From NCBI GenBank assembly GCA_050694275.1, contig JBOGXF010000020.1, positions 1 to 48,020 on the forward strand: DNA of 48,020 bases, written 5' to 3'. Positions 21,901 to 30,450 of the stretch are shown in pieces. The notes under the pieces are model-generated. The model was not told where the DNA came from, did not search any database, and saw only the letters and a program-made list of their open reading frames with translations. The position numbers and the translations under genes were made by a program. How positions within the stretch are numbered: position 1 is the stretch's first letter; the number at the start of each line of letters is the position of its first letter. This DNA is from JBOGXF01 sp050694275. GTDB taxonomy: Bacteria; Actinomycetota; CADDZG01; WHSQ01.

Positions 21901-23307
21901 ATGGGACAGGGCAGATACAAGGTCTACCTCGCGGCATGCCTGATCATCGCGTTTGGTGGCTTGGGCGCGGTGGCGGCGACCGGCGCCACCCCGCGGCTCG
22001 GTCTCGATCTCGAGGGAGGGATCGGCGTCATCCTGACCGCCCGGGGTGAGGGCTCCTCCGACGAGGCGATCTTGGGGCAGGCGGTGGCAATCATCCGGCA
22101 GCGCATCGATGCGCTCGGGGTCGCCGAGCCGGAGGTGAGCATCGCCGGCTCGAACAACATCCTGGTGCAGCTTCCCGGAGTCGAGGACGAGGAGCAGGCG
22201 CTGGACCTGATCGGTACGACCGCGCAGCTGACCTTCCGGGAGGTGCTCCGTGATCTTCCGGCGCGCGCCCCGGGGGCCGGGGACGACGAACCGAGGGTGA
22301 CCGAGGAGACGGGTCCCGAGGTCGCCGACGAACGGGTCGTCTATCCACTGCAGGATGAGCCCGACCTCCTGCTGAGGCTGGCGCCGGCGGCGCTTACCGG
22401 CGAGGTCGTGACCGGCGCCGAGGCGGTCATCGACCCGGCAGGGGGCGGCTGGGAGGTGTCGCTCGACATGAACTCAGAGGGCGCCGACAGATGGGCAGAG
22501 CTCACCGCGGAGCAGGCGTGTCAGCGCGATCGACAAGAAGACGACCGCATCGCGATCGTGCTCGACGGCGAGGTCGTCTCCGCTCCGGGGATGGACCCTT
22601 CGGTGGAATGCGACGTCGGGCTCCGGGGGACCTCGAGCATTCAGACCGGGGGGGAGGGAGAAGCCAAGAACCTCGCCCTCGTGCTGCGATACGGGTCGCT
22701 CCCGCTCACGCTCGAGCAGTCGGAGGTCCGCAACGTCTCGGCCACGCTCGGCCGGGACTCCCTCGAAGCGGGCATCCGCGCGGGCGCGATCGGGCTCGGC
22801 CTGTTGCTGATCTACGTGTTGCTCTACTACCGAGTCATGGGCCTGGTGATATGGCTGGGGCTCGTGGTCTTCACCGCGATGATCTACTCGCTCATGGCCT
22901 TCCTCGGCGAAACGGCCGGGCTGGCGCTGACCCTCGCCGGTGTCGCGGGCATCATCGTGTCCATCGGGATCACCACCGATTCGTTCATCGTCTCCCTCGA
23001 GCGCCTCAAGGACGAGTTTCGTGAGGGCAAGACCCTGCGTGCCGCCGTGCAGAGGGGAACCGCGCGGGCGGTGAACACGATGCTCGTGGCCGACGTCGTC
23101 ACCGGCGCGGCGGCGGTCATCCTCTTCGTTCTGGCGGTCGGCCCGGTGCGTGGGTTCGCGCTGACTCTGGGGCTCGCCACGCTGATCGACGTCTTCCTGA
23201 TCTTCTTCTTCATCCGGCCCGCCCTGGTGCTGCTGGCGAACACTCGCGCTTTCACCGAGGGACGTTTGCTGGGCATGAAGGAGGCGTTGGGGGGAGGCCG
23301 CTCGTGA
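21901..23307 (+). CDS. secD: Protein translocase subunit SecD
   Basis: 468 residues from ATG 21901 (a TTG directly before it is possible). It has a first membrane helix, then the Gly-Leu-Asp-Leu-Glu-Gly-Gly motif typical of SecD, a large extracytoplasmic P1 domain including Leu-Gly-Val-Ala-Glu-Pro-Glu and a base domain, and five C-terminal membrane helices with Gly-Ile-Thr-Thr-Asp-Ser-Phe-Ile-Val in the RND-type core. SecD works with SecF to pull exported proteins from the outer face of SecYEG using the proton gradient. It overlaps secF by 4 bases (GTGA). Confidence 0.95.
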   Translation: MGQGRYKVYLAACLIIAFGGLGAVAATGATPRLGLDLEGGIGVILTARGEGSSDEAILGQAVAIIRQRIDALGVAEPEVSIAGSNNILVQLPGVEDEEQALDLIGTTAQLTFREVLRDLPARAPGAGDDEPRVTEETGPEVADERVVYPLQDEPDLLLRLAPAALTGEVVTGAEAVIDPAGGGWEVSLDMNSEGADRWAELTAEQACQRDRQEDDRIAIVLDGEVVSAPGMDPSVECDVGLRGTSSIQTGGEGEAKNLALVLRYGSLPLTLEQSEVRNVSATLGRDSLEAGIRAGAIGLGLLLIYVLLYYRVMGLVIWLGLVVFTAMIYSLMAFLGETAGLALTLAGVAGIIVSIGITTDSFIVSLERLKDEFREGKTLRAAVQRGTARAVNTMLVADVVTGAAAVILFVLAVGPVRGFALTLGLATLIDVFLIFFFIRPALVLLANTRAFTEGRLLGMKEALGGGRS

Positions 23308-24473
23308 GCGTCCTACGCGATCTGTATCGGGGCAAGACGAACATCGAGTTCATTGGACGCAGGAACATCTGGTTCGCGCTGTCTGCGGTGGTCCTTGCGG
23401 TGAGCCTCGGCTCGATGTTGTTCCGCAGCGCCGAGTCACCGTGCACGGCTCTGTTCAGAGGCCTTAACTGCGGGATCGAGTTCAAGGGCGGCATCGAGAT
23501 CAGGGCGCCCATCGACCAATCCTCGTCCCTCGCGCCCGAGAGCGACACGGGAGTGATCGCCGAGGTGAGGGAGACGCTGACCCCGCTGGGCGCGGAGGAC
23601 GCCCAGATCCAGGTTGCCGGAGAGGGCGCCTCACGCGAGCTCGTGATCCAGAGCCGAGAGATCGCCGACCCCGAGCGACAGTCCGAGGTTGTGTCCGCGA
23701 TCACGGAGCTGACCGGAGCCGACGACGTCGCCGACCAGAGGATCGGAAGCAAGTGGGGTGCGGAGATCACGAACAAGGCGCGCAACGCGTTAATCGTGTT
23801 CATGCTCGTGATCCTGGCGTTCATCTCGTGGAGGTTTGAGTGGAAGATGGCGATCGCGGCGATCATCGCCCTGATCCACGACCTGGTGATCACGGCGGGC
23901 GTCTACTCGATCGTCGGGTTTCAGGTGACTCCGTCCACGGTCATCGCTCTGTTGACGATCCTGGGTTACTCGCTCTACGACACGGTCGTGATCTTCGACC
24001 GCGTCGACGAGGATGTCGGGTTGTATGCCATGACCGGCAAGATGACCTACGCACAGGCTGCCAACGGCGCGATTAACACCGTGCTGGCGCGGTCGATCAA
24101 TACGTCGTTGACGACCCTCCTTCCCACCGGGGCCCTGTTGTTCGTGGGCGTCGGTCTGCTGGGGGCAAGCACGCTCAAGGACCTCGCGCTGGCGCTGATG
24201 ATCGGGATCCTGGCCGGGACCTACTCGTCGGTTTTCACCGCCGTGCCGGTACTCTCGCTCTTAAAAGAACGGGAGCCGCGGTATCGCAGCGTGCGCGAGA
24301 AGGTCTTGAGGGACGCCGCGAAGAGAGCCGAGCGGCTTCCCGAAGATGCCGAGGCGACAGAAGAGGAGCGGGTCGCGGTGAGCGCGACTCCGAAAGGTCG
24401 GACGCCGGCTTCGGACCGGCCGCCCCCGCGGAGGGCCGGTTCGAGGAAGGCCAAGCGGCGCAAGAGGCGGTGA
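23304..24473 (+). CDS. secF: Protein translocase subunit SecF
   Basis: 389 residues from GTG 23304, overlapping the secD stop. Landmarks: the Phe-Ile-Gly-Arg-Arg-Asn-Ile-Trp start, first membrane helix, Gly-Ile-Glu-Phe-Lys-Gly-Gly motif, the extracytoplasmic P4 domain, and the C-terminal membrane bundle with Gly-Tyr-Ser-Leu-Tyr-Asp-Thr-Val-Val-Ile-Phe-Asp-Arg-Val, including the conserved Asp. A basic tail of about 75 residues ends in Lys-Arg-Arg-Lys-Arg-Arg and is probably cytosolic. With SecD it forms the proton-driven accessory complex. apt follows with a GTGA overlap. Confidence 0.95.
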   Translation: MSVLRDLYRGKTNIEFIGRRNIWFALSAVVLAVSLGSMLFRSAESPCTALFRGLNCGIEFKGGIEIRAPIDQSSSLAPESDTGVIAEVRETLTPLGAEDAQIQVAGEGASRELVIQSREIADPERQSEVVSAITELTGADDVADQRIGSKWGAEITNKARNALIVFMLVILAFISWRFEWKMAIAAIIALIHDLVITAGVYSIVGFQVTPSTVIALLTILGYSLYDTVVIFDRVDEDVGLYAMTGKMTYAQAANGAINTVLARSINTSLTTLLPTGALLFVGVGLLGASTLKDLALALMIGILAGTYSSVFTAVPVLSLLKEREPRYRSVREKVLRDAAKRAERLPEDAEATEEERVAVSATPKGRTPASDRPPPRRAGSRKAKRRKRR

Positions 24474-25045
24474 GTCGAATGGTTCACGAGCCGGCTAATC
24501 ACGAATGGCTCAAGGAATTCATCCGCGACATCCCCGATTTCCCCAAGAAGGGCGTCGTCTTCAAGGACATCACGCCACTGCTCGCCGACAAGAAGGCCTT
24601 TACCTACACGATTGATGCCATCGCGCACCATTTCGATCGGGATGAGATCGACCGAGTGCTGGGCATCGAGGCCCGTGGGTTCATGGTTGCTGCGCCACTC
24701 TCGTACAGGTTCACCGCCGGGCTCATCCCCGTTCGCAAGAAAGGCAAGCTTCCGTGGAAGGTCGAGACAGAAGAATACGAGCTCGAGTACGGGCTCGACC
24801 AGTTAGAGGTGCACAGCGACGCGATCCGCGACGGCGACCGGATCCTCATCGTGGACGATGTCCTCGCGACCGGCGGGACCGCGCGCGCGACCGCGAAATT
24901 GACGGAGCGGTGCGGGGGCAAGGTCGCGGGGATCGCGACGATCATGGAGCTCGCGTTCCTTCACGGCCGCGACCAGGTGAAGGATTACGAGGTCTTCAGC
25001 CTCATCTCTTACGAGTCGCTAAGAACCGATAACGCCGAGACGTAA
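24470..25045 (+). CDS. apt: Adenine phosphoribosyltransferase
   Basis: 191 residues from GTG 24470, which overlaps the secF stop; ATG 24479 would give 188 and is an equal alternative. Salvages adenine to AMP with PRPP. Signatures: Phe-Ile-Arg-Asp-Ile-Pro-Asp-Phe-Pro-Lys-Lys-Gly-Val, Ile-Glu-Ala-Arg-Gly-Phe, the flexible loop Pro-Val-Arg-Lys-Lys-Gly-Lys-Leu-Pro and the PRPP loop Val-Asp-Asp-Val-Leu-Ala-Thr-Gly-Gly-Thr-Ala. The secDF-apt-rel order is common in Gram-positives, but here a protease gene and a small gene separate apt from rel. The TAA stop directly touches the stop of the convergent protease gene. Confidence 0.96.
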   Translation: MSRMVHEPANHEWLKEFIRDIPDFPKKGVVFKDITPLLADKKAFTYTIDAIAHHFDRDEIDRVLGIEARGFMVAAPLSYRFTAGLIPVRKKGKLPWKVETEEYELEYGLDQLEVHSDAIRDGDRILIVDDVLATGGTARATAKLTERCGGKVAGIATIMELAFLHGRDQVKDYEVFSLISYESLRTDNAET

Positions 25046-27175
25046 TCAGCCGCGGAGAATGCGAGCGTTGGTCACTACCAGCGCGAAGTCCTGGTCGGTC
25101 ATCCCGGCCCGAGCCGGCAGCCCGTTTCCGATGATGTTGGCCGCGTCGACCGTGATCCGGTAGGGGGTTCGTCCCGCGCTGCGCACGTAGACGTTTTCGA
25201 CGTTGTTCATGCGGTCGGGCCGACCCCCAAGCTTCGACCAGCCCTTGGCGAAGACGTTGCCGAGCCAGGTGCGCTTGCCGGATCTGACGAGGAGGTCGAG
25301 GTCGTTGATCCATGCCGGCGTCTTCTCGCCAAGACCCGGGCCGGGCGCGTCGGTCCATGCCAGCGTCGCCCTTATCGGTTTGGACGGATCAATGGGTTTC
25401 ACGACGACCGAGTGGCTCTGGCCGCTGCGAGTGAACACGATCGACTGGTCGATGTGGGCCGCGCCGCGGATCCAGGAGTCCATGACGTTGCCGAGGTTGA
25501 AGCGGCCCCATCCCTGCTGATTGTTCGGGATGTGCGACATCTTCTCTCCGTCTGCGTCCTGTGCGCCGACGAGATCTTCCGCTCCGTTCACGAACGCGGC
25601 CTTGACCAGCGCGGGGGAGGGCGTCCTCTTGAAGCGGCGTCGGTACCAGTCGGTGAAGACCGCGTAGCCCCCGGTGACGTGCGGGGACGCCATCGAGGTT
25701 CCGGTGCAGCCCGCGTGCAGCGGCGAGGGCGGAGTCTCCAGCGCGGGGGTCAGGGGCGACCAGCCGAAGAAGGGGATGCCGCACAGAGTTCCCTGCGCGG
25801 CGCGGGACGATATGACCTGCTGACCCGGCGCGACGAGCGTCGGCAGCAGGCGTCCGTCGAGAGCCGGACCGTGTGCCGTGCACGTGCAGAGGTCGTCATG
25901 GCCGGGGGCACCGAGACCCCGGTTGCCGGTGCCGCCCACGCCGATGATGTTCTTGCCTTCGTCCGGGCTCCCCTGCGTCGACTTTCCGCCGCCTCCGTTC
26001 ATGATCGAGAAGACGAGCGCCATCTCCTGGTGACCCCGCTTCTTGCTGTTAGCGTCGCGCACGATGGTGTCGAACTCCCGAGTGTCCTCGTCGTAGCCCT
26101 GCGGAGTTCCCGCCGGCCCCCACGAATTGCCCGAGACGATCGCTCCCTCGAGCTGGGCGTCCCGGTAGAGCGGTCGGAAACCGCCGTCGAAGTCGTATTC
26201 GGACATCAGGCCGATCGCGTTCTGGACTACCGCCTTGGCTCCCGGCGCCATGCCCTGCCCGTAGCGAAAGCCCTCGATGTCGCCCAGGCCCGACGCGGCG
26301 GTGCCGAGGATGATTCCGAGCGTGTGCGTTCCGTGCCCGATGACGTCGTCGTGGTTGTTGGTCGCGCAGGTGTCGACCGAGCTGTAAGAGATGCACGCCT
26401 CGACGCGGCCCTGAAGATCGGGATGGTTGAAGTCGACCCCTCCGTCGACGTGCGAGATGACCACTCCGCTTCCGTCTGCCTTGATGCTCTTCAGGTACTC
26501 CTGATAGCCGGGCTCGACCCCGGACTTCGGCGTTCCCTGGGCTACGACCTGGCTGGAGAGCTCATCCCGCAGCGCCGGCGTTCCGCTGCCGTCGGCCACG
26601 CTGTATACCTGCGGTACCGAAGCCACCTCGACGGCTTCGGTTGGGCCGCCGGCGACCTCCACGACGCGCCCGGTCACGGAGGTAAAGGGACGCGGTCGAT
26701 CGGACAGCAGTTGCATCCCGAGATCGGAAGGGTCTCCGACGACGGTGACGCGCAGAGTCGTCGTCGCCGAGGTCACCGTTTCCGATACGCGGGCGTAAGA
26801 GGGCAACACACCGGCCCACCGCACACCGTCCAGTCGGCGAATGCGCTGGGTTTGCGCTGCGTCGGCCCACACTATGTAGGAGACGGGCGCGAGGGGTTGG
26901 ACTATCCTGACGCCTGAGGCTGCAACAAGCTGGACCATCCCGGGCTCGCCGAAGCGTTCGAACTGGACGAGGACCAGGTCTCGGTCCTTGGGATCCCCCT
27001 CCACAAAGGCGCGCGCCGGGTCGACTGTTCCGCTCGAGAAGGGGATGAGATAAAGGGGACGGGGGGAAGTCTCCTCCCCCGCAGCAGGGGCGATCAGTCC
27101 CGGAACCGCCAGGGCGCCCGCCACGGCCGCGGCCGCGAGCGTGGACAACCCACGATTCCTTCGGACTCGAAGCAT
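25046..27175 (-). CDS. Secreted subtilisin-like serine protease (S8, KP-43-like)
   Basis: 709 residues from ATG 27175, which has GGAGG upstream; the open frame extends to 27691 but antisense to other genes. A signal peptide (about 1-33, ending Ala-Pro-Ala-Ala-Gly) is followed by a propeptide-like region (about 35-215). The catalytic domain has Asp244 (His-Val-Asp-Gly-Gly), His281 (Gly-His-Gly-Thr-His), the oxyanion Asn350 (Ser-Gly-Asn-Ser-Trp-Gly) and Ser494 (Gly-Thr-Ser-Met-Ala-Ser-Pro). The C-terminal about 150 residues form a jelly-roll, with Ala-Thr-Leu-Ala-Trp-Thr-Asp-Ala-Pro and Ile-Asn-Asp-Leu-Asp-Leu, as in alkaline protease KP-43. It is probably exported and degrades extracellular protein. 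It interrupts the otherwise plus-strand sec-apt-rel block. Confidence 0.92.
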   Translation of the reverse strand: MLRVRRNRGLSTLAAAAVAGALAVPGLIAPAAGEETSPRPLYLIPFSSGTVDPARAFVEGDPKDRDLVLVQFERFGEPGMVQLVAASGVRIVQPLAPVSYIVWADAAQTQRIRRLDGVRWAGVLPSYARVSETVTSATTTLRVTVVGDPSDLGMQLLSDRPRPFTSVTGRVVEVAGGPTEAVEVASVPQVYSVADGSGTPALRDELSSQVVAQGTPKSGVEPGYQEYLKSIKADGSGVVISHVDGGVDFNHPDLQGRVEACISYSSVDTCATNNHDDVIGHGTHTLGIILGTAASGLGDIEGFRYGQGMAPGAKAVVQNAIGLMSEYDFDGGFRPLYRDAQLEGAIVSGNSWGPAGTPQGYDEDTREFDTIVRDANSKKRGHQEMALVFSIMNGGGGKSTQGSPDEGKNIIGVGGTGNRGLGAPGHDDLCTCTAHGPALDGRLLPTLVAPGQQVISSRAAQGTLCGIPFFGWSPLTPALETPPSPLHAGCTGTSMASPHVTGGYAVFTDWYRRRFKRTPSPALVKAAFVNGAEDLVGAQDADGEKMSHIPNNQQGWGRFNLGNVMDSWIRGAAHIDQSIVFTRSGQSHSVVVKPIDPSKPIRATLAWTDAPGPGLGEKTPAWINDLDLLVRSGKRTWLGNVFAKGWSKLGGRPDRMNNVENVYVRSAGRTPYRITVDAANIIGNGLPARAGMTDQDFALVVTNARILRG

Positions 27176-27319
27176 TCCGCCTCCACTTGGTTGTCGGGAA
27201 ATCAAGCGCTGCCCTCTGACAGGATTCGGCGTGCGTCTCCCCGATCCTTCGCAATTGAGCCTCGTCGCCACAAATGGGACATAGGCGTGTTCCCTCTGTC
27301 TCCGCCCCTCCCGGCTACC

Positions 27320-27325
27320 TAGTGT
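27320..27325 (+). promoter_or_regulatory. Possible -10 box (TAGTGT) of a leaderless small gene
   Basis: TAGTGT fits TANNNT and is followed by 7 bases and ATG 27333, which has no ribosome-binding sequence. The remaining gap to the divergent protease gene (27176-27319) holds no further signal that I can support. Confidence 0.35.
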
Positions 27326-27332
27326 CTTGCTC

Positions 27333-27632
27333 ATGATGGATGCCGACCAGGCCCAGGAACGTCGCTCGCTCAGGTACATCCGGCTGGCTGCGCACCTTGC
27401 CCGACAGCCGGACGCCGTCGAGCAAATCGTTCTGTCCATCGACGACGTCGCCGCGATCATCGGCAAGTCGCTCCCGTCCAATGCGGAGTTCCCGTCGTGG
27501 TGGCGCAACGATGATCGCCGCATGCACAGTCGTGCGTGGCTCACCGCCGGGTGGGAGGTCGTCGAGATGCGGGGGGCCGGGCGGGAGGTCGTCTTTCGGC
27601 GCCTGGGAGCAAAGGCGTCTTCGGTCGAATAG
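27333..27632 (+). CDS. Small DUF7662-like protein
   Basis: 99 residues from ATG 27333 (a second ATG follows at 27336). It combines an N-terminal helical part with Ser-Ile-Asp-Asp-Val-Ala-Ala-Ile-Ile-Gly-Lys-Ser-Leu-Pro, then Phe-Pro-Ser-Trp-Trp-Arg-Asn-Asp, Ser-Arg-Ala-Trp-Leu-Thr-Ala-Gly-Trp-Glu-Val and Glu-Val-Val-Phe-Arg-Arg. This Trp-Trp-x-Asn-Asp ... Ala-Trp-x-x-Ala-Gly-Trp pattern is that of the DUF7662 family, found alone or beside restriction-type proteins; its function is not known to me. It lies between the divergent protease and rel, and has no ribosome-binding site, in keeping with a leaderless transcript. Confidence 0.6.
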   Translation: MMDADQAQERRSLRYIRLAAHLARQPDAVEQIVLSIDDVAAIIGKSLPSNAEFPSWWRNDDRRMHSRAWLTAGWEVVEMRGAGREVVFRRLGAKASSVE

Positions 27633-27639
27633 ACGCTCC

Positions 27640-27645
27640 TACAAT
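27640..27645 (+). promoter_or_regulatory. -10 box (TACAAT) of a probably leaderless rel transcript
   Basis: TACAAT is followed by 6 bases and then the rel ATG at 27652. No Shine-Dalgarno sequence lies in between. The box follows the stop of the small upstream gene by only 7 bases. Confidence 0.55.
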
Positions 27646-27651
27646 GGGTGT

Positions 27652-29934
27652 ATGGCCTCGACTCCCGAGCAGACCGATGGCTCCCAGGCACAGCCCGCTT
27701 CCCCCCGCGGAGTGAAGGCGGTACTGCAGAGGGTGCGGCCGGCGCGTCCGGTCCTCGCCCCCGGCCTCGACGGCCTCCTCAAGGAGGTAAAGGTCCGGCG
27801 CTCAAAGGCGAACACCAAGCTCATCGAGCGCGCCTACGAGATCGCCGAACGAAGCCACGAAGGGCAAACGAGGAAGTCGGGGGACGCGTTCATCACCCAT
27901 CCGGTGGGCGTCGCGGCGATCCTCGCTCAGTTCGGTCTCGACGAGGACAGCATTGCCGCCGCGCTGCTCCACGACGCGGTGGAGGACACCGATCTCACTC
28001 TCGTCGAGGTCGAGGACGAGATGGGTTACGAGGTCGCGCGCCTCATCGACGGTGTGACCAAGCTCGACAAGATCCGCTTCCGGTCGGCGGAGCAAACCCG
28101 GGCAGAGAACCTGCGCAAGATGATGATCGCGACGGCGAAAGACGTCCGGGTGCTCCTCATCAAGATCGCCGACCGGCTTCACAACATGCGGACGCTGAGC
28201 CCCCTCAGCCCTGAAAAGCGCGAGCTGATCGCGCGCGAGACGCTCGAGATCTACGCTCCGCTCGCGCACCGGCTCGGCATGTACGGGATCAAGTGGGAGC
28301 TCGAGGATCTCTCGTTCGCCACTCTTCACCCGAAGCGCTACGAGGAGATCGAGGCGCTCGTCCAGCAGAGACAGCCGGAGCGCGAGCGCAGGCTCGACGA
28401 AGTCTGCGACGGGATTCAGACAAAGCTACGCGAGGTCAAGATCAAGTCGGAGGTCTCGGGCCGGCCGAAGCATTTCTATTCGATCTACGAAAAAATCGTG
28501 TTGCGGGGCAAGCAGTTCGACGAGATCTTCGACCTCGTCGGCATCCGCGTCGTCGTCGACAGCATCAAGGACTGTTACTCGGCCCTCGGCGCGATTCACA
28601 CGCTGTACAGGCCGGTCCCCGGCCGCTTCAAGGACTACATCGCGATGCCCAAGTTCAACATGTATCAGTCGCTGCACACGACCGTCATAGGTAAGCAAGG
28701 CCGGCCGATGGAGATACAGATCCGCACGCAGTCCATGCATGGTGCTGCGGAGTTCGGCATCGCCGCTCACTGGCTCTACAAGGAGCAGCAGCGCGGGAAA
28801 GTCCCCGAAGAGGAGATCGCCTGGCTGCAACGGGTCATGGACTGGCAGCGGGAGTCCTCCGATCCCAAGGAGTTCATGGAGTCCCTGAAAATCGACCTCT
28901 ATCAGGACGAGGTCTTCGTGTTCACCCCGAAGGGCGACGTCATCTCCTTACCGCGCGGCGCCACCCCGCTCGACTTCGCGTACGCAATCCACACCGAGGT
29001 CGGTCACCGCACGGTGGGAGCGCGCGTAAACGGACGGCTCGTGGCCCTGAACAACGAGTTGGTGTCGGGCGACGCAGTCGAGATCATTACGTCGAAGGGA
29101 CCGGCCGCGCCGTCGCGCGATTGGCTTCACATCATCAAGACCCCGCGGGCGCGCAACAAGATCCGCCAGTGGTTCGCGCGGGAACGGCGCGAGGACGCGC
29201 TCGCCCAGGGGCGCGATGCCCTCACTCAGGCGATGCGAAAGCAGGGGCTCCCGGTCGAGAAGATCTCGAAGCTGAAGGTCCTGGAGGAGGTCTCCGGCGA
29301 GCTCAAGTATCCGGACCTCGACGCGATGCACGTCGCCATCGGCGAGGGCAGGCTCTCCACGCAATCGGTCACAACGCGAGTCATTCGCCTGCTCGTCCCG
29401 GAGGCCGAGGAGGAAGTCGAGGAAACGGATGTCGAGGTCACCCCGCGGCGGCCGCCCAAGAAGCTCAGGGGCAAGGGAGTGATCGTCGAGGGTCACGACG
29501 ACCTGCTCGTCAGACTCGCTCGTTGCTGCACGCCGGTACCGGGCGATCCCATCGTCGGATTCCTCACGCGCGGGCGGGGCGTCTCGGTGCACCGGAGCGA
29601 CTGTCCCAACGCCCAGGTTCTGAGATCAAGCGACGAGGGCCGGATGATCGAGGTGTGGTGGGACACCCGCCAGCGTGGCACGTTCGTCGCCGCGATCCAG
29701 GTCGAGGCGCTCGACCGCACCAAGCTGTTGCGGGACGTCACGTCGGCCATCTCGGACCAGGGGATCCACATCCTGTCCTCGACCACCCGGGCCGGCAAGG
29801 ACGGCATCGCTACGCTGACCTACACGTTCGAGCTCGGAGACCCGAGCCACCTCGAGCACGTCATCCAGAGCGTCCGGCGAGTCGACTCGGTCTTCGACGC
29901 ATACCGGATCGTGCCGTCCGGCGCGCGCTCTTAG
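27652..29934 (+). CDS. rel: Bifunctional (p)ppGpp synthetase/hydrolase
   Basis: 760 residues. The N-terminal HD hydrolase domain has His107-Asp108-Ala-Val-Glu-Asp-Thr-Asp, so ppGpp hydrolysis should be active. The synthetase domain follows with Leu-Val-Gly-Ile-Arg-Val-Val-Val-Asp and Arg-Phe-Lys-Asp-Tyr-Ile-Ala-Met-Pro-Lys, the Arg-x-Lys-Asp form seen in bifunctional enzymes rather than in synthetase-only RelA. The TGS domain (Asp-Glu-Val-Phe-Val-Phe-Thr-Pro-Lys-Gly-Asp) and the C-terminal Cys-Cys zinc-finger and ACT regions complete the long RSH architecture that senses starved ribosomes. It is predicted to be leaderless. dtd follows 8 bases later, the usual rel-dtd order. Confidence 0.95.
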   Translation: MASTPEQTDGSQAQPASPRGVKAVLQRVRPARPVLAPGLDGLLKEVKVRRSKANTKLIERAYEIAERSHEGQTRKSGDAFITHPVGVAAILAQFGLDEDSIAAALLHDAVEDTDLTLVEVEDEMGYEVARLIDGVTKLDKIRFRSAEQTRAENLRKMMIATAKDVRVLLIKIADRLHNMRTLSPLSPEKRELIARETLEIYAPLAHRLGMYGIKWELEDLSFATLHPKRYEEIEALVQQRQPERERRLDEVCDGIQTKLREVKIKSEVSGRPKHFYSIYEKIVLRGKQFDEIFDLVGIRVVVDSIKDCYSALGAIHTLYRPVPGRFKDYIAMPKFNMYQSLHTTVIGKQGRPMEIQIRTQSMHGAAEFGIAAHWLYKEQQRGKVPEEEIAWLQRVMDWQRESSDPKEFMESLKIDLYQDEVFVFTPKGDVISLPRGATPLDFAYAIHTEVGHRTVGARVNGRLVALNNELVSGDAVEIITSKGPAAPSRDWLHIIKTPRARNKIRQWFARERREDALAQGRDALTQAMRKQGLPVEKISKLKVLEEVSGELKYPDLDAMHVAIGEGRLSTQSVTTRVIRLLVPEAEEEVEETDVEVTPRRPPKKLRGKGVIVEGHDDLLVRLARCCTPVPGDPIVGFLTRGRGVSVHRSDCPNAQVLRSSDEGRMIEVWWDTRQRGTFVAAIQVEALDRTKLLRDVTSAISDQGIHILSSTTRAGKDGIATLTYTFELGDPSHLEHVIQSVRRVDSVFDAYRIVPSGARS

Positions 29935-29942
29935 ACGCTCAC

Positions 29943-30392
29943 ATGAGGGCGGTGGTCCAGCGCACGACCGGCGCGCGCGTGACCATCGACGGTCGCGTCG
30001 TCGGCGAGATCTGCAGGGGAGTGGTGGTGCTGCTCGGGATCTCGCCATCCGACGGCGACGACGAGATCGCGTGGATCGTCGAGAAAGTCGCCAATCTCCG
30101 AATCTTCTCCGACGACGAGGGCAAGATGAATCGCTCGCTCATCGACGTGGGGGGCGAGGCGCTCGTGGTGTCGCAGTTCACGCTCTACGGCGACGCGCGC
30201 AAGGGCCGCCGCCCGTCGTTCGTGCACGCCGCCCAGGGGCCCGAGGCCGAAGCCGTCTACGACGCGGTCGCGGCGGGGTTCCGAGCGCGCGGGATCACCT
30301 GTGCAACGGGGGAGTTCGGCGCCATGATGGACGTCACGCTCACGAACGAGGGCCCGGTCACGATTCTGCTCGACTCCGAAAAGACCTTCTAA
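29943..30392 (+). CDS. dtd: D-aminoacyl-tRNA deacylase
   Basis: 149 residues, normal for bacterial DTD. It removes D-amino acids wrongly attached to tRNA. The opening Met-Arg-Ala-Val-Val-Gln-Arg-Thr, the Ser-Gln-Phe-Thr-Leu-Tyr-Gly-Asp motif and Asn-Glu-Gly-Pro-Val-Thr, with the Gly-Pro pair that forms the D-specific pocket, are all present. ATG 29943 follows the rel stop by 8 bases. A palindromic repeat starts 2 bases after the stop and separates it from the convergent transketolase genes. Confidence 0.96.
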   Translation: MRAVVQRTTGARVTIDGRVVGEICRGVVVLLGISPSDGDDEIAWIVEKVANLRIFSDDEGKMNRSLIDVGGEALVVSQFTLYGDARKGRRPSFVHAAQGPEAEAVYDAVAAGFRARGITCATGEFGAMMDVTLTNEGPVTILLDSEKTF

Positions 30393-30394
30393 CC

Positions 30395-30442
30395 CGCCGA
30401 GTGGTCGTGAAACGCCCTCAGAGGGCGCGTGGCGACCACTCG
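30395..30442. terminator. Palindromic repeat, copy 2, probable bidirectional terminator
   Basis: CGAGTGGTCG (30398-30407) pairs with CGACCACTCG (30433-30442), and an inner stem CGCCCT/AGGGCG forms around a 3-base loop. Over 49 aligned bases it differs from copy 1 (166-214) at six internal positions, all but one in the inner loop; the outer arms are identical. It lies between the convergent dtd (ends 30392) and transketolase (ends 30451) genes. Confidence 0.65.
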
Positions 30443-30450
30443 ACGCTCTG

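Noticed and set aside
27176..27691. N-terminal extension of the S8 protease to 27691
   Set aside because: It would place the clear signal peptide 172 residues inside the protein and runs antisense to the DUF7662-like gene; ATG 27175 has its own ribosome site.
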